From contig NW_013652627.1 of assembly GCF_000499385.1 (NCBI RefSeq), positions 62,001 to 126,000 on the forward strand: 64,000 bases of DNA. The letters run 5' to 3'. The translations under genes were made by a program, and so were the position numbers. A model generated the notes under the pieces. The model was not told the origin of the DNA, searched no databases, and saw only the letters and a program-made list of their open reading frames with translations. The stretch is from Eimeria necatrix (Eukaryota; Apicomplexa; Conoidasida; Eucoccidiorida; Eimeriidae). How positions within the stretch are numbered: position 1 is the stretch's first letter; the number at the start of each line of letters is the position of its first letter. Below, piece by piece: positions 47,025-59,369 of this stretch.

Positions 47025-50000
47025 TCAGATCAAAGGCAGCTGGAGCTGCTGCTGCTCGCAAAAAACCTGCTGTTGCGACTGTTGTTGCATGCTTTCCAAC
47101 AGTAACTGCTGCTGCTGCTGCTGCCAGAACACTGCGCTACTGCTACTGCTACCTCCAGGTGAAGCCCCCTCAAAGTCTGGCACCATGAGCGCGGTTGGGG
47201 TAGCAGCTGCTGTGTTGCTCCCCAGCACTGCATCCGTCAGTGAGCTGCTGGTCAAGGGGCTGAGCGACGAGTAACGAGCCGCGACTGCTGCTGCATCCTG
47301 CCCCCTCTGCTGCGTGTCCAACTGGCGGCTTTGTTGCTGCTGGCCCTGCTGAGAGCTCCGAAAAGAAGCGGGCTGGAACTGGGGAGGGAGCACATCATAG
47401 AGTCCGCAAATCTGCAAACCACACGCGCCTGCTTAAGACACGCCACTGAAAAACGAGCAACGAATTCACTCCTGACGAACCTCTCGCATAGTGCATGCCC
47501 TCTGTATCTACCCTGGAATGTACAGCCGCAACGGCGCATACTCACCTGCGCAAGCTGAAACAGCTGCTTTGTCGTGGCACAGCGGACTCCTGCAACCGAC
47601 GAAGCCTTTTTCCGCAGATGTGGGAAGACACGGAGCTGCCTAAACACCACATTAGACCCCACGAGGCATCAACGCTGTTGTCTAGCCATTATTTGCCATG
47701 GTGTTACTTCATCTCGTGACTATGACAAGCTCGTATTTCAGCTGCCGTAACAGCATTTGAGAGCCACTAACTTCCTTGAGTTGAAGAGAAAACAAGAGCA
47801 TACATACCTTGATATTCTGCTTTTAATAATAGCCCTCCCCTTGTCACCCAACTTGAACATGCCTTGGGCTCTGAACTGCTGCCACTGCGCCTCAGTCAGA
47901 TTCAGCAACGACAGGCAGTCCGTGCTGTCTTCAAACTGCGGAACGCACACAGGTATTTCCACGTTGCACACGAAGGGCCCCCCCTTCACCAGAGGTGCTG
48001 CTGCTGCCGCTACTTTGGGGGAAGGAGCGGTAGACGGAGCTGATGAGTCCCTGTTGCAATCCTGCGAACCGCCGCTTGCCCCTGTATCAGCGGCACCCCC
48101 AGATTCTTGAGAAACGTGAGAAAGCTGACGTGTGAGGGTCCCTTCCACTATCGTATGGAGCCCCGCATGCTGCTGCTGTTGCGGTTCTAGTCCGAGAGAG
48201 CTGCAGCAGCAGCAGCTAGCTGCACTTCCACACGAGCCACAGTTTGCTGCTGTGGAGTCTCCGTGCTGCAGTTGCTGTTGTGTTCCCGTGGCTGCTGTAG
48301 AAGGCGAGCATGAAATGTTGTAGAATGAGGCAGGAGAGAGCTGTTGTTGTTGTTCCTCCGCAGACAGCAGCAGGGCTTGGCACCCCTGGCCGTCACATGG
48401 CCACTGGTCCTGCTGACCCACTACCCATTCATCACAGCTAGAGTCTGCAAGAGTGCTACCTGTAAGTCTTTTTCTCTTTTGCACAGGAAGCAGGAACGAC
48501 TCCTCCTGCTGTTGCTGCTCTTGCGGGCCGTAGCATGGCTGCCCTGTTGATACATCGGACTCAGTTGCGAAGAAATTGCCACTTTGTTGTTGCTGTGTAC
48601 AAACACACTGCTGGTTGCCACAACAGCAGCGGCCTGCAGAATAAGGCTGCTTCTCTTGCTCTTGCTGATCCTGCTCTAGCCTTGGCACTTCAAGGGGATC
48701 TGACGCGCGCCGTCGCCGGACGCGCTGCCTCGTGGCCGCGGCAGGAGACTGTTGCATCTGCTGCATCCCCGCTCCTGTTTTCTGGCATTCTGTCTCTTGA
48801 GACGATGCTTCCTGCGTCTCAACTAGCTTAACCTGCTGCTGCTGCCGCTCTGACTCCTTGGGAACAGGATGAGGTCGCTGGTCAGGATGCGTGTGCTGCA
48901 ATGGTGAGGCGCAGCCACTTGCACAGTACGATACTGGAGAGGGCGAAAGCTGCTCAAGAGTGCTTGGCTCTATTTGTTGCTGCTGCTGCTGCTGCTGCTG
49001 CTGGTTGGTGTCACGGGAAGGTGTCTTTGCTGCTTCAGGAGCTTGGTCCTCATGCAACAGAAGGTCTTTCTCCAGAGGCAGCAGCTCTTCCATCTTTCCT
49101 TCCCTATTTTGCCGTGCCACATCAAAGTCGAGCGCGCAACAGCAGGTACTGGTGCTACTGCGGCTGGTGTAAGCCTCGCTGCAGCGCCGCTGGCAGCATT
49201 CCACCCTTGCTGATTCCGTTGAAACTGCCTCATTCCTACAAGGTGGCAGAGGCCCCAACGGCCTCTCACCAGCATTCAGTGGGCTTGGCGCGCTGGTCAA
49301 AAGCGTGGCGTCGCATATAAGGTTACTCGGCAGTTGTAGGAGAAGAGCACCCACTCCCAACGCTGCCGCCCGTCGCTCGTGCTCAGGAGGTCCTCCAGTG
49401 TCTGGGCACCTGCTTGGGGCACCCCAGTATTCCCGGTGACCCCAACTCTCCTCTTCAGGGCCCCAGAGCTGACTCACATCTCCATCGTCTGCATCCAGAG
49501 GACTCGGTGCCTCCTGCAAAGCCAAGCAGGAATCGCAGGCGCCGCCAAAGTCACAGCTGAAGTCATCTGCTACGGACACCGGTAGAGGCCCCCACACCTC
49601 GCAGCTGTTGCTGCTGCTGCTATTCGCAGTGCCGCAACTGCCGTAGTAGAAGCAGCAACAGCAGCATGTTGACGGAGCCTCTGCCTCTGCGGCACCAGAA
49701 CGATGCACCTCTGACGGTGACGTGTGCGTCGCCGCCGTCGCTGTTGCTGCTGCTGCTCTCTCTAGCTCGTCCGACTTTGGGGGAGCCATGTGCTGAAATA
49801 CGACGGCAGCATTTGGCGGGGAGGCAAGAAAGGCGGGCGAGGAGTCACAGCGCAGCCGCAGCAACTGCGCATAGGCGATGCATCTGCTGCAAGCCCACTC
49901 CCCTGCTGCAGCGGCTAAGCAGCAAGACTGCTGAAGCAGCGTCTCTGTCGTCGGGTCATCGCAGCAATTGCCGCAGTTGCTGCTGCTGCAGCCACAGCAG

Positions 50001-50071
50001 CTACCACCTTGGCAGTGGTCGGTGTAGCCTGCAGGGAGGTGAGGGGGAGACAAGAAAAGCTGCTGCAACAT
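47025..50071 (-). CDS. Cys-rich and poly-Gln protein with compact C-terminal region, three exons
   Basis: Minus-strand exons 50071-47808, 47639-47546 and 47411-47025 join in phases 2 and 0 with standard sites (CAAG|GTATGT, TTTAG|G; CGCAG|GTGAGT, TTTGCAG|ATT), giving 914 residues. The N-terminal 100 residues are Cys-rich with repeated CC and CxxC pairs (SCCGCSSSNCGNCC), another Cys cluster is near residue 140, and long Gln runs fill the middle. A segment built from the end of exon 1 and exon 2 has globular composition: LSLLNLTEAQWQQFRAQGMF, GDKGRAIIKSRISR, VFPHLRKKASS, then KQLFQLAQ joined to ICGLYDVLPPQF. The exact joining of this block across two introns makes it the most likely conserved domain. 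The end of the protein is Gln/Ser-rich again. A basic RQRVRRRRASDP and KRKRL suggest nuclear location. I do not recognise the family; a DNA- or RNA-associated regulator is a guess. Confidence 0.72.
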
Positions 50072-51869
50072 TGTCCCAAGGGTCACGTACACCCAAGACT
50101 ACTGCTGCAGTAGGAGCACCAGAAATAGCAGTACGAAATCGGCCGGCTCTATATCACCTGGCACGACAGATGTGGCGGCTCCTGATTTTCGCTGCTGCTG
50201 TTGTCGGTGCTGCTGCTGCTGCGGGGACTGGACGGGCCGCGTGGCTGCAGGGCCGCCAGAGAGCCGCCAGCAGCAGCAGCTGCGTCTCTAGCCTGTCATG
50301 AAACGAAACTTAACTGTGGAAGCCAGCAAACAGCCGCTGCAGCGGCAAGGCCGTGGGCTACGCTGCGGGGTAAGTATTCAGTGTGGTAATACCGGTGGAG
50401 AGCAGCCGAAAAACACACGGCCCGCTCGAATATGCTCCGACGTAATTAGTATAATGCCCTCGGCAAAAGGCTTTGATGTGATGCTGCTGCCTTTGCTACT
50501 GCTCCCGGCAACCCCTGCTTGCCTCCCAACGTGCCCCTGTCGGCTGCGGCGTCCCTTCAACGACAGCAGCAGCACACACGGTAATTGTGAGCCCTAGCCT
50601 CTAAATCATGAAAACGTAGACAAGTCCAATCCTCCAAGGGATCCCTGCAAGACAAGGTGTGTAGAGGAAGACACGAATGGAGGCTAGCGCAACAGTTGCT
50701 GCTGCAGCACGACGCCGAGTCGAGCACCAGCAGCAGTTGCAACCGTTCTTACTGGGGGGCGCAAAGCCACAGACACGGGCGAAATAAAGACAATTTGACC
50801 CCTAAAACCATTGGGAGCTATCGGTTCTAGCACCTGATGGGAAGGGAATGGGACTACTGATACTTGTGCCCCCAGCAGCAAACGCAGCAACGGCGCAGAA
50901 ACTCTGCTGCTGCAGTAGTTGAGGAGCAGGGAGCACCAAGAGAGCAGGCTGACGCCTGTCTTAAGGTTTATACGAAGGTGAAAACGTAACAGAAATGCTG
51001 GTGTGCTGCTGCACGCTCCCCAGCTGCAGCTGCTGCGCCTTCAGCTACCCCGCCCGCTGCGTGGCTGTGGTGGCAGCAGCAGCGAACCTGCAGCAGCCGC
51101 TGCAGCCGAGAGCGGCACATAAAGCCCCTACTTCTCTATTGTTTAAATCCCCTTGACTCATTTAAGTGATTATGAAACCAGTAAGCGTAAGAAACCGCAG
51201 GAAATAACAGAGACAGCGCACTGCTTACGGTGCGCGCATTACAGTGAGACTGAGGGACCCGCTGCCGATACGCGCTGTGGGGTCATTCCCTCTTGGAGTA
51301 ATAAATAGAGATTTAGCAGTTCACAAGCAGTTTAATGGCATAAGTATCAGCTCATAAATGACAAATACTTCACTCAACACCCTAGACTTGCACCCAGGTG
51401 CACGCTTTGCGCCCACCAAGGGCCCCTCAGCATACGAGGGCCCCTGCTCCCGTACCCTACATGCCTCTGTAAGGGCCCCTGGGTTGGAGGAAGTGCTGCT
51501 ACGTCTCCATTACGTATACGATATACTCTAATAGATGATTCAGCCATAGGGAGACTCATTCTCGTCGCAACACTACGGGGAGAGCATCAGTATACTCCAG
51601 AGTTTGCAGGTCGCCAGCAAGGCCCGAAGCCCGTGCAGCTCTGTCAAGCCAAGCACAAGCCTTTCTCATCCCCGCACCTTTACAGTTCTTTATTGATTTA
51701 AAAAAAGCGAGCTGACCATGCAGCGGCTGATACGGGTGCAGAAGGCTACCGCGGCGACCGCAAAAACTGCAGCAGCTACAGGGAGGCGCCTCTCCAGAAA
51801 CCAACACGGAGAGATCCCCAACTTTTCCTGTGCGGGCAGAGCTCTGTAGGGATCTGTGACTTTGCCAAA
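50072..51869. other. Divergent intergenic region with residual CAG runs
   Basis: Between the Cys-rich gene (minus) and the mitochondrial carrier (plus), starting points back to back. GCA/CTG runs continue to about 51110 and may belong to a 5' exon or leader of the minus-strand gene, but none joins clearly. The last 700 bases are ordinary sequence and should include the carrier promoter. Confidence 0.45.
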
Positions 51870-54181
51870 ATGGCTCCAGGAGCGCAGCAGGAGCAATTGC
51901 TGCACCAGAAGTTCTCGTCAGGAGCAAGCGCAGCGCGGAGGATGCCGGACTCCTTTGAGTTGCTTGTAAGTGCTGCCGTCAGTGGCCTTGTAACTAAGAC
52001 AGCTTGCGCCCCAATGGATCGCCTGAGGCTTCTTTACCAAGTCCAGGGCATGCTGCGGCACAGCCAGGAACACCAGCGAAGAGCCCCGTCTCCAACAGCA
52101 AAAGAGGGGGCCTCTGTATTCCAGGCTTCTAGGGCCAGAGACATAAATAAATACGGAGGCATCGTTGATGCTCTCAGAGTTGTAGTTAAAGAGGAAGGCA
52201 TAAGGGGCCTCTGGAAGGGAAACGGAGTAAATGCAATGCGAGCTGCTGCTTGTTACGCCATCAAATTTCCGGCGAACGATCTAGCTAAGCGAGCCCTCGG
52301 AGACAGAAGCAACAAGCACGGAAGCAGCAGCGCAGTCAGCCGCAGCAGCGACGGCAGCAGCCTGATCTCTCTGCTTCTAGCTGGGGCTATTGCTGGGTCA
52401 CTGCAGAAGACCCTGTCATACCCTTTGGATCTCCTGTCCGTTAGAATAGCTGTTGGCGTGAATGCCTCAGCCTTGGGCCGCGCAGGGTCTTCACACGCTG
52501 CAGCGTCTTGCGGCAGCAGCAGCATTAGTAAAACTGGCTGTGGCAATGAGGGTTATAGGGGGGTGCTGGATTGTGCAAAACGGGTGTGGCTACTGGAGGG
52601 TCCTAGAGGTTTTTTTAAAGGCTACTCAGTCACCCTTTGGTCTGGCGTGCCATACGTCATGCTACAGATGACATTTTTTGATTTGTCAAGGAGGTAAGGG
52701 TACATTTAAAAGTGAAGAGGCCTTCCAAGAGTACTGTGCTACAGATATTCCCTTTCAGAGACCAGTGATTTGATAGATACACCTGTTAATGTACAGCTAA
52801 GGCTAAAGTGACGCTGAGCAACCACAGCATAAGCAAATGCTGACGCTAAGGCTCGTAAGATTTTCTCTGTAATTTTAAGCACAGCTGCATGCATATGTAC
52901 TCCCTTATCATTGGGCAAAGAGCAGGAGCTTCGAGCAGGCGTTTATGTGTGTGAATCTGTCACAATCGTTAATGAGTAGCAGCAGCCGACAGACAGTGTG
53001 GGTCCCGCAGAGCGATTGACAGCACTGCCGTCTTCTCCAGAAGCTCGAGCTTAAAAACTTATTTTGTCTGAATGACCTTGTATGCTTCAGAATTTTGGGA
53101 GATGCCGCCCAAAGAAGACAAGCGGGAGGCTCGTGGCCCCTTGTGCTGCTCACGGCAGGTGTCTCAGGTATGCTCCTTGCCGTCAGCATCAGGTCGCATC
53201 ATCAGTAGCATTAATTTTTACTGGAATTGTACAGTTGCATGAATTGTGAAGTTGTTCCAAGAGCTTTGCACATGGCGGCGCGTAGACCTGTGCGCTTCTA
53301 CATACCCTTTTGCCTGGACATTGGTGAGGCAGTCTTTGGTTTTGTACGAATATCTGACGTATTCAAATATTTGCATCTATGCCACTGGAAGCGGAAGAGC
53401 ATTTCCTTAGTTTACGTGGTGGCGCTTTAGCAGCAGTAGCTGCTCTTGGAGCTACTATGTTTGTTGCAGGCAGCGCAGCCAACATGGCGGCACAAGCAAT
53501 TGTGTTTCCGTTTGACACCATCCGCAAGCGCCTCATGAATGACGGCATAGACGGCCGCCCTAAGCTGTACAGGTACTCAAGAACGCCCTTGCGCGTATCG
53601 CTCTTACACAGAGAACCGGCTGTGTATCTGTTGTACATCGGTGTACGTTGATATGTGCCAGCTAATGAGCGTGGCAGCCTTCTATCACTTTGTTTCGGAG
53701 AAAAGGCTGCTTCGGGCAAGAAACAAATAAACATGAATTGCCAAAGCTTGTATTTGCTGTAAAAGTGCAGTCAGCGCACGCGTATGTGCTGCCATGTATC
53801 CTATGCCCTTGTGGCTCCAAGATGCCGGCACACTTTGCGCAGCTCAACTCTTCGCGCTTCGTTGTTTTAAGGCCATAGTTTGTGTGCCTGACGGCGTGCA
53901 CTGACCAGTCTGTTGTCAGCTCCATCTGTACCTGTAAAAGGGTCTTTGCGTGTGTCCTGCCCGCTGTGATTTTGTTATTGTTGCAATTTGCTTACTTCAG
54001 TTCCACGCTGAGGTGCTTCAATGCCATCCGCCATACTGAAGGCTTCCGCGCTTTCTACTACGGCATATGGCCGGCGACTTTGCGTAGCATACCGGCTGGA
54101 GCGATTCAGTTCGCTAGCTACGAGTTAATGAAGGAGCTGTTTCTCACGAGAGCACCAGGGGCAACACCCGAAGCAGCCTAA
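51870..54181 (+). CDS. Mitochondrial carrier family protein, substrate unknown
   Basis: Six-helix solute carrier of the inner mitochondrial membrane. Exons 51870-52693, 53091-53167, 53470-53572 and 54001-54181 close in phase and give 394 residues, longer than the usual 300 because of Ser/Gly-rich insertions in the matrix loops. The three family signatures are present: APMDRLRLL (about residue 46), SYPLDLLSVRI (about 184) and FPFDTIRKRLMND (about 314), each with its following conserved patch, such as EEGIRGLWKGNGVNAMR, LEGPRGFFKGY and TEGFRAFYYGIWPATLRSIP. Helix 5 is assembled across introns as LVLLTAGVSG joined to SAANMAAQAIV. The start ATG has a favourable context (GCCAAAATGG). The overall look recalls the ATP-Mg/phosphate and CoA carriers but there is no EF-hand extension. 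I cannot fix the substrate. Confidence 0.92.
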
Positions 54182-55094
54182 TCCACTAAGCGCAGCATCG
54201 GCCATTGAAGTCGTACATTTTGGAGAGGAGTTGGCTTGTGTCAGTCTGCGCATGATCATGCTTACCTCTGCACAGGTGCGGGAAGCTCAAGGCAAAGATG
54301 ATTGTTTACGGGAGTTTCTAAATTGTTTGAGCGCCTGCCTTTAATCATTTGGAGTGGCTCTTTGCAGTCCCACTGCATGTGGGTCTCACGGCAGATGAAC
54401 TGGTCGTCCACTGCGACTTCTCTGGTCACTGCCTTATTTTATCCGTCTTTAGAGTTTTCTTTTGTATTCATTTCTCTCAAGCGTTTGAAATCTCCAGAAA
54501 AAGTCTCTATTTACTGTCAGCCACAAAGTACGCAGCTAGATAGCGTTTGCGGGACACATTAGAAACATAAGGAGGCAATCAGACCACCCAATTTGGAATG
54601 GCTTATTTGTTCGTCAGGTCTGTCGATAAATATCCCCAGCTTTGTTGCGTGCGAACAAAATTAGGGGTTCCGGATTGGGATAATTTGTGTGCTGTTGACA
54701 AGCCGCGGCCTTTACTTACTTTATGCACTATTAATTCGTGATGAGGATAGTCAGCATTCTTTAACTGCTTAGGAGCAATGCTGGGCAGCTGGGTGCAGTA
54801 CAAGTGGGGGGAGTTCGGGATGATATCTGGACAGCGCCACAGCACAAGCGTATAGACACCACTGCACACTAACATCAATCGGCACCTGGGGAGAACGTGC
54901 CTGAATTGTGGCGTATGAACCGCAATAACGCAACGGCCATGCAAGAACCAGGAGAGCCCTCGCCGTTGATGCGTACATGAATTTCACGCAAGGGAAACCT
55001 CGCAAACCACCAAGTAAAACAACGGACAGTTTGGCTCAAGGGATCGCTGAGGCTGCATAGCGGATAGGACCACAGGAGTTGATCTCCCGCCTTC

Positions 55095-55131
55095 GTTCTG
55101 CCACCGGCACCTTCAGCGCCGGTGGCAGAAC
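55095..55131. repeat. Perfect 14-bp hairpin
   Basis: GTTCTGCCACCGGC, a 9-base loop ACCTTCAGC, then GCCGGTGGCAGAAC. The arms match at all 14 positions. No T run follows on either strand, so a simple Pol III terminator role is unlikely. Confidence 0.9.
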
Positions 55132-56169
55132 TGTTAATAAGCTACATCTTGTTCCAAAACTTACCGCCGGGTTGGAATTCCCACGGGAAATGCCGGAAGA
55201 GAGCGTCAGGAATGGTCGGTTCCAGTGCACCACAACTTGCGGACAAAAGCATGGGAGCACCATGCGGACTTTCCTAGGCTCTATACAGATCTGTATCGCA
55301 GATTTGAAGATAAAACGCAGGCGACGGGACCAGAATCTATTTGGGGAACCAGTAGGTCCTGCCTTACTGCTCCGGATGTATCACAAGAACAGTTTCAAAT
55401 TAGTAGAGAACCGATCCCATAGAGGGCCGTGCCATATGCTGTACTTAAATGTTGGAAGCGTAGGCTTGAATTGAAGACAAAGACGAACACGGAGAGCATA
55501 CTGCACAGATTATAGCCACAGTAGAAAGAGTTGTAGTTCTAGAAAGAAATACTATACTTTCCTCTCCTGTGCCAAACTTGCGACCGGGCTAGGCATTTTA
55601 ATCATGAATAGCGAAATGGAAGAACCATCAACCATCATAGCGGGAGGAGGCAGCGGAAGCGTTGGCTCACATCCACTGGACCCGTTTGGCAACCACAGAG
55701 TACAGGGGCAAGGGCTTATGGGAGAGCATGGGAGAGCGAGTATGTTGTGTACATTCTGGGCGAAAGGGGAAAGAGACACGGGCAACGGGTTATAGCTAAA
55801 TACAGTGTAAGCAAATGACTTACTGACGAGACAGGCGCCAGTTATGAGAGTGAAGCATACAGCAGAAGCGCAAATTGCGCCTCCGGCCGTGTCTGACGCA
55901 TTCCGTGAGCTCTAGCCTGTTTACCCTACAATATCTGCCTGATTGCATCCAGAATTGCCCCTGCAGCATCGCATGCTGCTTCTTTCTGGCATGCTTTCAG
56001 CAAAGCCCCCTACCTACCAGATGGGGCCTGCTAAGCTCAATGCTTATGACTATTGCCTATGAAATGCGCTAAGGCGATAATAAGTACGCACTCCCCTTAC
56101 TGTGCCCTCAAGATTACAGTTGAGACGTATGCTGATAGTTCAAAAGAGTCGAATTTGCGCATTGTGACT

Positions 56170-56698
56170 AACCATCAAGAGTTAAGCTCCTCTCCAGCTG
56201 CCTGTAAACTATCCATGTCCCTTATTCCGGCGATATCAAGAATGCTTAAGAGTGCGTAGTTCTTTTCCAGAAGCATGCATTTACCCATTTCGTTTGGACA
56301 TGACGGTCCACTGGAAGAGCGCATTAAGCTTAGTAAGGGGGTTATTTCGCTGTGGGATAATGCCTTTCTGCCTCATGGAAACGTTCGCCGCTCTTCAACG
56401 CAATACTAACACGTAAGCCCAACAGATACTAGCTCAAAGCACGTGCCTAAATGACGCCCTTATACACAGTGGCGACAGTGCTAGGCACACTAACCTTGTG
56501 TGACAAGTTCGCACCATCATCGTGAAGCACATTACTAAGCTTAATGCGCTCTTCCAGTGGACCGTCATGTCCAAACGAAATGGGTAAATGCATGCTTCTG
56601 GAAAAGAACAACGCACTCTTAAGCATTCTTGATAACGCCGGAATAAGGGACATGAATAGTTGATAGGCAGTTGGAGAGAAGCTTAACTCTTGATGGTT
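56170..56698. repeat. Imperfect inverted repeat, 167-bp arms
   Basis: The stretch 56170-56336 (starts AACCATCAAGAGTTAAGC) is repeated in reverse complement at 56532-56698 with scattered mismatches but equal length. The spacer is 195 bp. Both arms contain the blocks GGTCCACTGGAAGAGCGC and TTCTTTTCCAGAAGCATGC (one base differs in the second arm). No clear target-site duplication was seen at the outer ends. It could be a fold-back transposon, a pair of oppositely inserted repeats, or a source of hairpin RNA. Confidence 0.88.
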
Positions 56699-58670
56699 CA
56701 AGTTTTCGGACGGGTATTTACCTACCTCATACACAAAGCCAGCGCAGTGGGTATAAAGCCAGTCGCTGACACAGTTAAAGTCATTTGTCTATGGCTCAGC
56801 GCGTGAAACAACGAGACCCGTGTATGTCATTTCCTTGCTACGGCCAACTATTGCTGCATGTTTATGGAACCGAAATTCGCCGATGCTTTTCAGCCTGTCG
56901 TCCGCCTCATTTGGAAAGGTGTGCCTTTTTTAGTTCCCAAAGGCTCATATTAATGCACTACGTAGCCTAAAGCAGTGCCTAACTGGGAGCGGAACCGTAT
57001 AGCTTGCATACATAGTGACGCCTTTTTGTGAGTTGACGGGTTCAGCTATGAATTGGACGCCGCCCTTGAGCATGAACAAATATTGCTTGGCTTCTTTAGT
57101 CGTGCTGTGAACCCCACTCAGCAGACACGAGCGATATACGGCCAAGAGTTTCTCGGCTTATTGTGCTCCACTCAGTTTACAGAATATGCAGATCATCAGG
57201 CTCCCTCTCAGAGTGGCTGAACACGTCCAAAGTACGACGGCGGCGTACGGCTTGATGGCTTCATTATCATAGAAACACTCCAGGACCTTTAGAAAACTCG
57301 CATGCAGGATGCACAGTATAAGGTATTCTATGCATTGCCAAGGCATCTTTAATAAGTAGCCCCTGCTGAGCCCGGCGAACTGCCTCGTATAGCACGCATT
57401 TCCCAAGGAATCACGGGCGCCGACCCCTGAATGTCCTTAATAGGGTTACATTAGCCAGAAACTTCAGCCATAGTATAAAATGGTGGCATTCATCGGTGCG
57501 CGTGTGCAGCGGCGACCACTCCTAACGGAGATGCTCCCTTGGACAACGATCAACTAGGCGGCACTTCTCATCCAACGCCTCCTCCCTTGAATTGAGTCCA
57601 TTGGCACGCGATTTGAATCACACAATCATGGCATTTTAGAGGAGTGCGCCTGGCTTCAATTATCCCATCCCTCCTCAAGCCTACGTCTCTCCCTATCCCG
57701 ATTGCGCAGTATATGCGTGTCGTACACCAAGCCGAATGGAGTCCTGTAACCTCAAATTTTCTTTATTTTTCCAGTTTCAGTATCTGCTTGTCTGTTTCCA
57801 TGGCATATGTCACATTTTCATGCCGGCTTCTCACGCATGTGCATTATATGCATCAGGGCCAGTCGGCTGATGGCCTGATGGCCACAGGGGACGAGATGGG
57901 ACTTTAGTTTGTCTGAGTAAATATTACTATTGGCATGGTATGATGGCTAATATTAGGAGATATCTTGAGCCATGCGTGCGGTGTTGAAACCCTAAGGCAC
58001 TCTTGTTCAATAATTCTGCGTTCCTCGACCCTCTAAACACTCAGTCGTTGCAGTCGTCAGCCTGTATTTTACCACCTCTACCGCTATTGGTCAGGATATT
58101 GCACTGATGCTTGTGAAGTCTCTTCAGGGGTGTTTTTCCATGTTTCATTGTACCTCGCTAGGAGAGAGGAGCAGCTCCGATTCACGCATGTTCTCGTGGA
58201 TGTACGTGCAGAGCACCTGCCCCAGATTAGGATTAACACGTTCGGTCTCTCCTTCGGTCTAGAAATAACAGGCAGAACACAAAAATGCATTGTCATGAAG
58301 CAGCTGCCAGGATGGAACCGAAGACCTCACAAATGAATGCATTAGGGAACCTTCGATACAGAATACGGCTGTCAGCCAGATGCCTGACGGTGTTTGCTGC
58401 TTTAGTACTTTTCTTCTCGAAATTGAACTAAGCCAGCTTTTTCCCCACCTCAAAAAGTAATGACTGGCCGGAACACCTGTATAGCAGACGATCTTGGCTG
58501 CTGTTGCGGTCCCTGATCTTACAACCTGTAGAAAGTTCGGTACTATAATGTAGGCTGACACAACATCAAAGTCGTAAGGGAGTGACACGTCCTAGTTTGC
58601 AAAAACCATGGGCAACACTCATGGAGAAAAGACATTGATTACGCGGTAAGGGACACAGGAGGGCTCAGCA

Positions 58671-58727
58671 AGGAGATGCTGCAAGCCATTCATGAAGGCA
58701 ATTCTTGAATGGCTTGCAACATCTCCT
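58671..58727. repeat. 22-bp near-perfect hairpin
   Basis: The arm AGGAGATGCTGCAAGCCATT (22 bases to 58692) returns as its reverse complement at 58706-58727 with one mismatch. The loop is 13 bases. Stem length and loop size are close to those of small-RNA precursors, but no other sign of transcription was seen. Confidence 0.88.
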
Positions 58728-59297
58728 GGCACGTTTACAGCGGTTTGCCTACGCTCAGCTAGAGCATTAGCAAAGCCACCCACCGTTTGGCGTTACTTGC
58801 TACATACATTTGCCATGGTGCCTTGCGCGTGATCCAGACCATTCTGCATCGCCACCCCTATCCTTTCTTGCTCGCCAGCAATGCCGCTGTATGTTTTCTC
58901 GCTGTACCTTCCTATCGTCGAGCAATAGCTACCCTAGGTGTGATGCAATTATTGCTACTACCTTCATCCAGTGGCATCTAGCAAGCCACTAAAGAAGGAA
59001 GAGAGGCAAAGGTGGCTAGAGGCAACGATCTCAAGCGACAGAGGCTTAGCGAACTACAAATATGCTAGTCAACGCTTCATAATAAATTGGCAAGGCCTTT
59101 GTAGGCCATGCAGGGACAATTCCACCATGGCCAAAGGCAGGGTAGCTCACGGGACGAGGCTTTAGGGCTTGTTGAGCTTGTGCACCGAGTGTACTGGCCT
59201 CGACGTTGCAAGATGCAATCGGCATTGTAACAGTCGCTACATTTGCTAGCACATCGGGTACTGAGGGCTAGCTTTGGGTGTGAAGATTCGCAGTAAT

Positions 59298-59369
59298 GGA
59301 TACGGAAGAGTTTTAAGGAGAAAGGGCACTTGGGGATACGGAAGAGTTTTACGGAGAAAGGGCACTTGA
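59298..59369. repeat. 36-bp tandem duplication, two copies
   Basis: Unit starting GGATACGGAAGAGTTTTAAG is present twice in tandem with two base differences. Its length is a multiple of three but the surrounding frames are broken. Confidence 0.88.

Noticed and set aside
49666..50301. A 211-codon plus-strand frame overlapping the start of the Cys-rich gene
   Set aside because: It is antisense to the better supported three-exon gene and Ala/Ser/Leu-rich from repeat DNA.
55079..55474. Frame resembling a retroelement chromodomain tail (EHHADFPRLYTDLYRRFEDK)
   Set aside because: The resemblance is weak, lacks the chromodomain core, and no polymerase or integrase lies upstream on that strand.
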